From: Oncomelania hupensis
Lineage: Eukaryota > Mollusca > Gastropoda > Littorinimorpha > Pomatiopsidae
Assembly (NCBI GenBank): GCA_036898135.1
Contig: CM072522.1
Location: 28,201,763 to 28,265,762, forward strand
Reading direction: 5' to 3'
DNA length: 64,000 nucleotides
Each line of letters opens with the position of its first letter. Position 1 is the first letter of the stretch. Positions 10,349-20,004 of the stretch are shown here, piece after piece. Position numbers and translations under genes: made by a program. The notes under the pieces are model-generated. The model did not search any database and was not told the origin of the DNA. It worked only from the letters and a program-made list of their open reading frames with translations.

Positions 10349-11842
10349 AGGTAGACTACATCATGGTCAAGACACGCTTCAGATCAAGCATCAACATTGG
10401 CAGGACACGCACATTTCCAGGAGTAGACATCTGAAGTGACCACGATCTCGTAATGATGTCTTTCCGGCTCCACTTGAAGAGAGTAACTACAGCAAAGTGC
10501 ACTAGACCTACGTTCGACCTGGACAAACTGCAAGACCCGTTAGGTTGGCAGAATTATTTCAGGCCACAATTGGAGAGAAATTTGCACCACTGCTCATTTT
10601 GGGAGCTGGTGAAGTAGATGTCAACACCATGACCAACACCTTCAATTCAGCTGTGACAGATGCCGCCACGGAGATCCTTAGCAAACACGAACCAAAGAAG
10701 AAGCTGTGGATCTCACCTGAACCTTTGGATCTGTGTGATAAACGAAGAGAGATAGAAAAAGAAAAAGAACACCTCACAGGGAGCTGATGTCCACCGAAAA
10801 ATCAACAATGACATCCAAAAAGGCCTGCGCACAGCAAAGGAGAACTGGATAGAATATCAATGTCAGGAAATAGAGAACAGTCTAACTGTGAGGCGGCTGA
10901 CAAGTGTTAAACAGCCCAAAGTCTCCATGATCCAAAGCAAGTCTGGCATATGCCATACAGAAGAACAAGAAGTCTTGGAGAGATGGACAGAGTACTGCTC
11001 TGACCTTTACAACTATACACCAAATGGAGAACCATCAATTCTAGAATGTCCCGAGAACAGAGAAGAAGAAGAAATCCTCCCAATTCTCCGGGAAGAAGTT
11101 GAGGCAGCAGTGCAATCGCTGAAGAAAGGGAAGTCAGCGGGAGTGGACAACATTCCCGCGGAACTGCTTTAAGCAGGAGGAGAAGCGATGATTGATGCCC
11201 TCACCATTATCTGTAACAAGATCTGGCAGAGTGGGGAGTGGCCTACACCGTGGACCCAGTCGCTTGTCATCACTCTTTCCCAAAAAGGTAACCTTCAGGA
11301 GTGTGAAAATTACCACACCATCAGCCTCATCACCCATCCCAGCAAGGTCCTCCTGAAAATAATACTCAACAGATTGAAACCCCAAGCTGAAAAAATCATA
11401 GCTGAAGAACAAGCAGGATGCAGGGCAGGGCGAAGTTCCACTGAACAGATTTTCAACCTCAGAATAATCTGTGAAAAATACCTACAGCACCAACAACATC
11501 TATATCATGTGTTCATAGACTTCAAAAAGGCGTTTGTCCGAGTCCGGCATGCAGCTCTATGGGCAAGTATGAAAGTGCACAACATCAGCCCTAAAATTAT
11601 TGAAAGTCATCAAAAGCCTGTATGACAGGGCTACCAGTGCAGTCCTCCATAAAAGCGCCCTCAGGAACTGGTTCAGGACAACAATCGGTGTGCGTCAAGG
11701 ATGCCTACTCTCTCCAACACTCTTTAACATCTTACTAGAGCGCATCAGGTCAGATGCCCTTGCAGATCATGAAGGCACAGTCAGCATAGGGGTAGAGCAA
11801 TCTCCAATCTTCGTTTTGCGGATGACATTGATGGTTTGGCTG
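10349..11842 (+). mobile_element. RTE-like LINE copy B, remainder (endonuclease end, linker, RT)
   Basis: Resumes at DYIMVKTRFRSSIN (about 10352-10393), runs through the linker with K-L-W-I-S-P-E-P-L-D-L-C-D-K-R-R (about 10700-10750) and into the RT: GKSAGVDNIPAELL (about 11130-11170), EEQAGCRAGRSSTEQIF, FIDFKKAFVRVRH and VRQGCLLSPTLFN. A TAA at 11170-11172 and frameshifts near 11605 and 11800 break it. An about 30-bp linker segment present in copies A and C is missing near 10885. The FADD box is not read, and homology stops at about 11842 in the middle of the post-FADD segment. Confidence 0.88.
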
Positions 11843-12308
11843 GAACACGGCTGTCTATAAGCAGTACTTTCAGACGGTAGCTAAATACAACCCTTGTTCT
11901 GCCTCTTATGTTCCTGAACCGCCCGTAACCAGATCAGAGACGCCCGCTGGCCTTGGTGTAGCCTAGCCAACTGGCATTTGCCTTTTGTACTTTGTGGAGC
12001 TTATAATAATTTAAACCAAGCCCATTGCTGTAGCCAGACCTTAACGAACCACAGGCGCCCTCTCTTAGGAGTTTGTTATACATTTTGGAAATACATGACA
12101 GTTGTCCATCACGCAATTAGAAACTACTTTTGCTCACTATACATAAGTATTTTATGCCTAACAAAAATTCCTGCTGAAACTGAATGTATCTTAAAAACTC
12201 ATACACTATTTACTATGCACAAGAGATCCCAAACAAACGAAAATACATTTAAAACCTCATCCAAAACAGCACAAATTACAAAACATGTTAGACCTATAAT
12301 ACACAACC

Positions 12309-12360
<52 letters not shown>

Positions 12361-14029
12361 CTACACATACAACCGATATGATACACACAGTAGACCTATA
12401 CACACACACTGAATGTAAACACACAATCAAACAAAGAGTAAATACAGTCAAGTTTTAAAGGACTGCACAAAACAAAGCTACAAACAAATGAGACATAAGC
12501 AAATTTCAAAGTACAACAATTTACAAGACAGGGCCTAGGGCAAAATAACACGTAATGAAATGTTATGTGTTCATGTGTTTTTTTTTCTATGGAGACATGC
12601 ATTCACGTGTGTGAGAGAGAGAGGAAGAGAGAGAGAGATTAAACATTTAATAATATATCAGTCATCATATCCATATACAGTGCATGTAGAATGTGTATTG
12701 TGTTTTGCGATAATCTAGTGCGTGTAAATAAAAGTCACAAGAAGTCTATACAGAAAATGTGCAATGGAACTTAACACCATGCAAACAAAAATAATGTTAT
12801 TTACCAAAATACTGCAATTTACAATGAAAAAAACAAAAATGAGAAAGCATCGCATAGCTACAACACATGCACACAAAAAAGACCTGTGTTCATTTTTTCA
12901 ATGGAGACATTCATTCACTTTATGGAGAGAGAGAGAGGGAGGGTGGAGGGGGAGAGATATGCAACATTTAATAACATATCTTAGGCATGCCTATGCAGTG
13001 CGTGCACAATGGTTGTGTGGTTTTTCGATATAACGTAGTGCGTGTAGGACAGAAAAAAATAACAAGGGAAAAAATATATTGTACTCACCTAAGATGGTAA
13101 TCCCATGCATTATGTCATTATGCTGATAAGGAAGGAAATCCTGAATAAATCACCACTATAACTGTCATTGTCACACAACACGGCACACTGATCAAGCGAT
13201 TCAGTCCTGAAGTAAGAGTTCATTGAACATTAGCCACTATACATGTCACTGTCACTCAACATGGCCCACTGACCAAGCGATTCAGTTATGCAGGTACAGT
13301 ACATTGAACAATGACCATCATAACTGTCACTTTCACAAAAGGTACACAAATGAGACATAACAAGTTAAGAATAGAAAGAAAGAAAAACCAAAGCATATAC
13401 ACGTTCGTACGTACACGCGGTGGGCGCGCGGCAATGCAACACTTATATGCCTATTGTTGCCACCATTACAACTAGAAAACAAGTTAATTCGCAGCAATTA
13501 CAGGGGCCAGCAACCAAAAACAAGAAGATTTATTTTTAATGTCGACCACATCCCCAGAAAGTTCAAATTTCGTACTAAGTGACTTCAAATGGTGAACATT
13601 GTAGACCGGATTTAATTGTGTAATTAAAACGCGTATATATGCACGTACACACTAGATCGAAAACTGGTCCCTTGCAAGTCAGTGAAGGGCCGATCAGTAC
13701 ACACGGTCAAATTGACTAAAATATAACACAAACGAAATGGTATTCTGAGATTTAGTTAATGCTAACACAAAACACATATATGAAAGTAACTAAAATGCAA
13801 AAGATTACCACAATACAAATGATATTTCACATACAATGATCAATTCTATAGCACAAAGATAGAGAATGATATCCACTGGAGTCGTACTTCCTTCTTTGTC
13901 TGCTATGCTTATAGCGTGGGGCGGGAAAGGGAGACTGCCTATGCATCAGGCTGGCACTGCTTGCCTAAGCTAAAATTAACTTGCTACGTCTCAGCTGAAA
14001 AGTACGTGTCAGTGAAAGAAGGCGCAGCC
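11843..14029. repeat. Unclassified non-coding unit, copy 1 (about 2.2 kb)
   Basis: Starts with CACGGCTGTCTATAAGC and is repeated in the same direction from 14034. Shared blocks, in order, are GACGCCCGCTGGCCTTGG, the GCCAGACCTTAACGAACC region, CTACTTTTGCTC, a GAGAGA block followed by AAACATTTAATAA, the TGTCATTGTCACACAACAC region, a GTCGACCACATC block and a late GTAACTAAA(A)TGCAAA block. Copy 1 also carries an internal near-duplicate of its GAGAGA segment (12560-12740 against 12880-13060) and an about 83-bp tandem repeat (13147-13330). No ORF above background. I do not recognise the family. Confidence 0.7.
12309..12358. repeat. (GA)n microsatellite
   Basis: About 50 bp of GA repeats with two interruptions inside copy 1 of the 2.2-kb unit. 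Confidence 0.95.
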
Positions 14030-15424
14030 GTGCACGGCTGTTTATAAGCGGTACGGTCAGACCGTGGCAAAAACTCTTGTTCTGCCCCTTATGTTCCCCT
14101 CACACTGGCTGAATCGCCCGTAACCAGGTCAGAGACGCCCGCTGGCCTTGGTGTAGCCTAGCCAACCGGCATTTGCCTTTAGTACTTTGTGGGGCTTATA
14201 ATTATTTTGACCAAGCCCATTGCTGTAGCCAGACCTTAACGAACCAGCGGCGCCTTCTCTTACGATTTTGTTATACATTTTAGAAATACATGACAGTTGT
14301 CCCTCACGTTATTAGAAACTACTTTTGCTCGCTATGCATAAGAATTTTATGCCTAACAAAAAGTCCTGTTGAAACTGAATGTATTTTAAAAACGCATCCA
14401 CTATTTACTATACACGAGAGAGCCCAAACAAACGAGAAAACATTTAAAACCTCATCCAAAACAGCACAATTTACAAGACATGAGGCAATGCAAACAAAAC
14501 CTTCTTTTTAGAGAGAGAGAGAGAGATTAAACATTTAATAACATATTTGAACAATGGAAAAATGTATTGTGCTCAACTATAACAGGTAATCCATGGCCCC
14601 ACTGACATTATGTCATTATGCTGATAGGGATTTCCTGAATAAATTATTACTATAACTGTCATTGTCACACAACACCGCACACTGATCTAGCGATTCAGAA
14701 AAAAAAGACAATCAAAGCATACACGTGTGGTAATGAATTGCGGTACGCGGTAACATCACACGGTACGTGGTAACACATCACACAGTGAAGATCTGTACTG
14801 TGTAGGCCTAGGGCCAGGTGCTGGCTGGGCTGCTCACTACAATTACGTGCCAATTGCTTGCACCATTAGTTCACAGAGACTTTCATAAATTCGCTGCAAT
14901 TACAGAGGCCAGCAACCAAACACAAGAAGATATTTTGTAATGTCGACCACATCACCAGAAAGTTCAAACTTTGTACTAAGTGACTTCAAATGGTGAACAT
15001 TGTAAGAAGGTTTCAAATGTGTAATTACAATGTACACGTATACACACTCGAAAACGTAAAAAAGGTCCACTGCTGGTAAGCTTACAGTGCAGGGCCGGAC
15101 AGCTAGTGCGGTCAAATCGACTTAAATATAACACAAACCAATTCACTTTTGTGGTTTTATTTTATGCTAACACAAAACACAGATATGGAAGTAACTAAAT
15201 GCAAACAATTATCACAATACAAAGGATATTCCACATAAAATGATCACTTTTAGGGCCCAAATATAGAGCCATAAATCCCTCCATCCTTATACTGCCAGCT
15301 AGCTATGCAGTACAGTGCTTCGCGGCCCGAAGCGTCGTGACCTCTAGCCGCATGGCTGTGCTAAAAATAGCTTGCTCCCCCTTCCACTGGAAGCTAAAAT
15401 TTTGTGAAATGAAAATCAGCCATG
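14030..15424. repeat. Unclassified non-coding unit, copy 2 (about 1.4 kb)
   Basis: Second, shorter copy of the 11843-14029 unit, same direction, starting GCACGGCTGTTTATAAGC. It lacks the internal duplications of copy 1 and much of its central part. It ends at the 5' truncation point of LINE copy C. The two copies differ by scattered substitutions and indels, so the duplication is not recent. Confidence 0.7.
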
Positions 15425-18130
15425 TGGAAAGACATAGGTGAAACAACGACCGACAAAGGCCACAATCTCCATTTCAGCGGTAGAGATGACAGGCACGAAC
15501 ACAGAGTTGGATTCTTGGTCCACCAGAGCATTTTAGCTACTGTCTACAGTAGACTCGTTACCATCCGTCTGAGAACAGCCCCTTTCAACATCACCATCAT
15601 CCAGGCATATGCCCCAACATCAGACTATGACGACAGCGAAGTATAGGAGTTCTATGAAAATCTACAGGCTGTCCTTGACCAAGTGCCGAAGAAGGACATA
15701 GTCATAGTGCAAGGCCACTGGAATGCCAAGGTTGGCCAAGATGCGCACCACAACTGGGAAGAGACATGTGGACCCCACTGCAACAACGAGACAACTCACA
15801 GGGGTCTGAGACTGTTGAAGTTTCCCAGAGACAACAATCTGATACTGGCAAACACGCTTGGTCTCCACAAAAAATCCAGACGATGGACATGGCACAGTCC
15901 CGGCAGGGAGCATCACAACCAGATCGACTACATCATGGTCAAGCAACGTTCCAGATCAAGCATCAACATTGGCAGGACACGCACTTTTCCAGGAGCAGGC
16001 TTCACTTCAAGAAAGTAAGCACAGCAAAGTGCACTAAACTGAAGTTCGACCTGGACAAACTGCAAGACCCGTAGGTGGCAGAAATATTTCAGGCCACAAT
16101 TGGAGGGTAATTTGCACCACTGACCATTTTGGGAGCAGATGAAGTAGATGTCAACACCATGACCACCACCTTCAACTTAGCTGTAACAGATGCCGCCACG
16201 GAGATCCTTGGAAAGCACCGGCCAAAGAAAAAGATGTGGATCACACCTGAACGTTTGGACCTGTGTGATAAACGAAGAGGGATGAAAAAGAAAAAGAACA
16301 CCTCACAGGGAGCTGATGCATACCAAAAAAACCAATGACATCCGAAAAGGCATGCGCACAGCAAAGGAGAACTGGATAGAAGATCAATGCCAGGAAATAA
16401 AGAACAGTCTGAACAAGAACAACAGGAAGAAGGCCTACCAGACTGTGAAGCGGCTGACAAGTGTTAAACAGCCCAAGGTCTCCACGATCCAAAACAAGTC
16501 TGGCATATGTCTTACAGAAGAGCAAGAAGTCTTGGGCAGATGGACAGAGTACTGCTCTGACCTTTATAACCACACACCAAACGGAGACCCATCAGTTCTA
16601 GCATATCCAGAGAACAGAGAAGTAAAAGAAATCCTCCCAATTATCCGAGAAGAAGTTGAGGCAGCAGTGCAATCGGTGAAGAAGGGGAAGTCAGCGAAAG
16701 TGGACAACATACCCGCGGAATTGCTTCAAGCAGGAGGAGAGGCAATGACTGACGCACTCACCATTATCTGTATCACGATCTGGAAGAGTTGGGAGTGGCC
16801 TACACCATGGACCCAGTCGCCTGTGATCACTCTTCCCAAAAAAGATAACCTTCAGGAATGTGAAAATTACCGCACCACCAGCCTCATCAGCCATCCCAGC
16901 AAGGTCCTCCTGAAAATAATACTCAACAGGTTGAAACCCCAGGCTGAACAAATCATAGCTGAAGAGCAAGCAGGATTCAGGGCAGGGCGATGTACCACGG
17001 AACAGATTTTTAACCTCAGAATAATCTGCGAGAAATTCCCACAGCACCAACAACATCTATATCATGTGTTTGTAGACTTCAAAATGGCGTTTGACCGAGT
17101 CTGGCATGCAGAACTGTGACCAACCATGAGAGTGTACTACATGAGCCCTAAAATTATTGAAGTCGTCAAAAGCCTGTATGACAAGGCTACCCGTGCAGTC
17201 GTCCACATAGTGCCATCGGAAACTGGTTCAGAACAACAGCCGGTGTACGTCAGGAATGCCTTCTCTCTCCAACACTCTTCAACATCTTCCTAGAGCGCAT
17301 CATGTCAGATGCCCTTGCAGATCATGAAGGTACAGTCAGCATAGGGGGAAGAGCAATCTCCAACCTTCGTTTTGCGGATGACATTGATGAATTGGCTGGA
17401 GAGGAGCAAGAACTTGAACAGCTGGTACAGAGGCTTGTCACCACCTCCAGAACCTATGGAATGGAAATAAGTGCAGAGAAGACCAAATCGATGACCAACA
17501 ACACCAATGGCATCAACACTGACATCAAAGGTTAATTCCTCAACCCAGTGCATAGCTTCAAATCTTGAGGAGCCATTACAGCAGACAATGGGTCCGGACA
17601 GGAAGTCCTCTCCAGGATCGCACAAACAACTGCTGCTCTGGCGAGGTTGAAGCCAATTTGGAAAGACAGGACCATCAGTCTACATTCCAAGGTAAGGCTT
17701 CTGCGCTCCCTTGTTATCTCTATCTTCCTATATGCTTGCGAAACATGGACCCTCACAGCAGATCTCCAACGAAGAATACTAAGCATGGAGATGAGGTGCT
17801 TCAGAATACTTCTGGGCATTTCCAATACCCAGCACATCACCAACAACGAAGTCCGACAGACCATCACACAAGCCATTGGACAACACGATGACCTGCTTAA
17901 ATTGGTGAAAAAACGGAAACTCCGATGGTATGGCCATGTTACCAGATCATCAGGTCTTGCCAAGGCCATCCTGCAAGGCACAGTGCAAGGCGGCAGAAGA
18001 AGAGGGAGACCGAAAAAGAGGTAGGAGGACAACATTCGAGAATGGACTGGTTTAACACTGAGCGAAACAATCAGGGTTGCTGATGACAAGGAAATATGGA
18101 GTATGCTCTTTAAACGATCATCTGTGGTGC
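15425..18130 (+). pseudogene. RTE-like LINE endonuclease-RT, multiple lesions
   Basis: The endonuclease part shows AYAPTSDYDDSEV then a TAG at 15643-15645, and Q-G-H-W-N-A-K-V-G near 15710, where the catalytic Asp of GDWN has become His; RRWTWHSP and HHNQIDYIMVK follow. The RT (16316-17119 frame) has EEQAGFRAGR and FVDFKMAFDRVWH, then a TGA at 17117-17119. The frame shifts near 17200; GRAISNLRFADDIDELAGEEQ (FADD) is at about 17348-17408. The C-terminal part (17647-18024) keeps RRRGRPKKR and ends at a TAG. Stops, frameshifts and the D-to-H change make it inactive. Confidence 0.9.
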
Positions 18131-18143
18131 CCCCCTACGACCT
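15425..18143 (+). mobile_element. RTE-like LINE copy C, 5'-truncated, interrupted by Gypsy element 1
   Basis: The longest continuous copy: endonuclease from GETTTDKGHNLHFSG (about 15430), the linker and the complete RT to the SSVVP end (about 18128). Its tail, GGGATAGGATAGGATAG, continues at 27979-27999 on the other side of Gypsy element 1, which inserted 3' of the coding part and duplicated CCGAG. It shares (GGATA)n tail repeats with copy A. Confidence 0.92.
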
Positions 18144-18148
18144 CCGAG

Positions 18149-18748
18149 TGTTACACTCGTTCGATGTTGGTGTTTTTCTATCAGTATTTGATTCAGCTCC
18201 AATGCTTGAAATCCTGATAAGGTGTCACTCTGATTCGTTTATCCCAGCAGCCTGCTCACTCAGCAACAAGGCAAGTCTCCGTATGTAGTTTTCCAACTTT
18301 ATTCAGCGTACATCAACAACTGCATACACTCGCTTTTTCCACTCTCAACTTTTCACTTTCAACACACTATCAACAACTCTTTTGAAACAGTGCGGCACTT
18401 ATATAGTCTCTTGATACTCCAGAACAATTTAGAACACGGCAGAATGACGCACTACAACCAATCAAATGAAACTTCGTCATCACTGACTTACGTCATACAA
18501 CATTCTTTCTGTCCAAGATTGTTCTCAAATATCGCGAAACTTCGATCGATAGTAAACAAGCAGATCTAGAGAATTCTCCAAAACTATCGACAACTAAAAT
18601 TACCAACGTTATACAAAGCTTCTTCTAACAACAACGCAAACTCAAATCAAAGGTAAATACACTCTATTATTGAATACTTTGCAAAGCGAGACGATTAGAT
18701 CTATCGTGCGCGTTTCAGACATACTATCCTTTGCGTTTCAACGTAACA
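18149..18748 (-). repeat. 3' LTR of Gypsy element 1
   Basis: 600 bp, TGTTAC...GTAACA. In element direction it has a TATATAAG box (18405-18398) and an AATAAA polyadenylation signal (18303-18298), about 100 bp apart. It is about 90% or more alike by eye to the 27366-27973 copy, with an extra AATT-type indel near 27775. Confidence 0.95.
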
Positions 18749-18845
18749 TAACCCCCCCCCCCTCCCACTCAACACAAAGTCCAGAATTAAAACTTATTTC
18801 AATCTGTCTGGATACTGTCAATGTTCACAGTTAATTTACACAGAG

Positions 18846-19454
18846 TCAATGTTCCTTCATCCGCAAGGAAACAACGCCCTCGTCCGTTACTGTCGTCATT
18901 GGCCCAGGGTCAAAGACAGTGATCTCATGGGCTTTCCTGGAGTCAGTGCATCCTCCGTTGTCTCCTTCTTTTATCGAATGTCCGACGAAGTCGACGTTGT
19001 CGGTTCCCAGAATGCACTTACTGGGTCTCAAGGTCAAGTTGGCTTCTGTGAGACGGTGGAACAGCTCCCTCAAGGTCCACAGATGCTCCTTTCAGGTCTG
19101 GGTGTGGACTAGCAGGTCGTCCCAGTAATACACGACGTTGTCCATCCCTTTGAGCATTTTCCTCAATCCTCTCTTCAGGGTAGCTCCGCTGTTGACCATG
19201 CCAAACGGCATCCTTAGGCACGCGTACGTCCCATCAGGAGTTATAAAAGCAGTCTTTGGTATGTCCTGTTGACGCACGGGGACTTGACAATAACCCTTGC
19301 TGTGGTCAATCTTTGAGAAGATTTTACTCCCCGATAATTGGCGGAAGAGGTCTGCTGCGGCATCCATCGGCTCAGGGTCGAAGACGGTGATCTTATTAAC
19401 CTTCCTGTAGTCGATGCATACTCCGTTGCTCCCGTCCTTCTTCTTCACGACCAC
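18846..19454 (-). pseudogene. Gypsy element 1 RT, 3' part, with a duplicated motif where RNase H should be
   Basis: Minus-strand reading from 19454 gives the RT blocks C-I-D-Y-R-K-V-N-K-I-T-V-F, KIFSKIDHSKGYCQVPV, MPFGMVNSGATLKRG and YYWDDLLVHT (catalytic DD). After SKCILGTDNVDFVGHSIKEG (about 18970) the sequence does not enter RNase H, as it does in element 4, but returns to an earlier RT block: a second, diverged copy of the C-x-D-x-R-K-x-x-x-I-T-V-F-D-P-x-P-M motif (about 18960-18895). The reading then stops and the polypurine tract and LTR follow. This looks like a template switch. Confidence 0.85.
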
Positions 19455-19550
19455 GACAAGGGGCGCGTAAATAATAATAATAATAGCGCAAATTTATATA
19501 GCGCAGTTTCCTGAACAATGCCCAGGCTCACTGTGCTTCACAATTAAAAC

Positions 19551-19885
19551 TTAATTTAAGAAATATGTAACACATTATACGTAAAACTTCACACTTAAAA
19601 ATGAAGTCATAACAATAATACAAATGACAGAGCCATGCATAGCACAATAAAAACAATCAAAACATATCTGCGGCACACACTAAAATCATTGACTTAATTT
19701 AAGAAATATGTTACACAATATACGTACAACTTAATTTAAGAAATATGTTACACATTATACGTAAAAACTTCACACTTAAAAATGAAGTCATAACAATAAT
19801 ACAGGAGCAATGACAAAGCCATGGCATAGCACAATAAAAACAATCAGGACACATCTGCGGCATACACTAAAATCATTGACAATGA
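19551..19885. repeat. Tandem duplication in the LINE 3' UTR
   Basis: A 140-bp segment starting TTAATTTAAGAAATATGT and ending at AAATCATTGAC is repeated (19551-19691, then a short partial copy from 19692 and a full copy 19729-19880). Confidence 0.85.
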
Positions 19886-20004
19886 CAATACATGTATACA
19901 AAACAATAATAAGTTAAAAATCAGGCATGGATAGCACATATCGAACATCAGTCAAGACAGTCATTATCCCAGAGAGCCGCACAGGATCAGAAAATAAAAT
20001 GTAA

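Noticed and set aside
12257..12451. Ser/Leu-rich ORF in the 2.2-kb unit
   Set aside because: Translation of the (GA)n tract.
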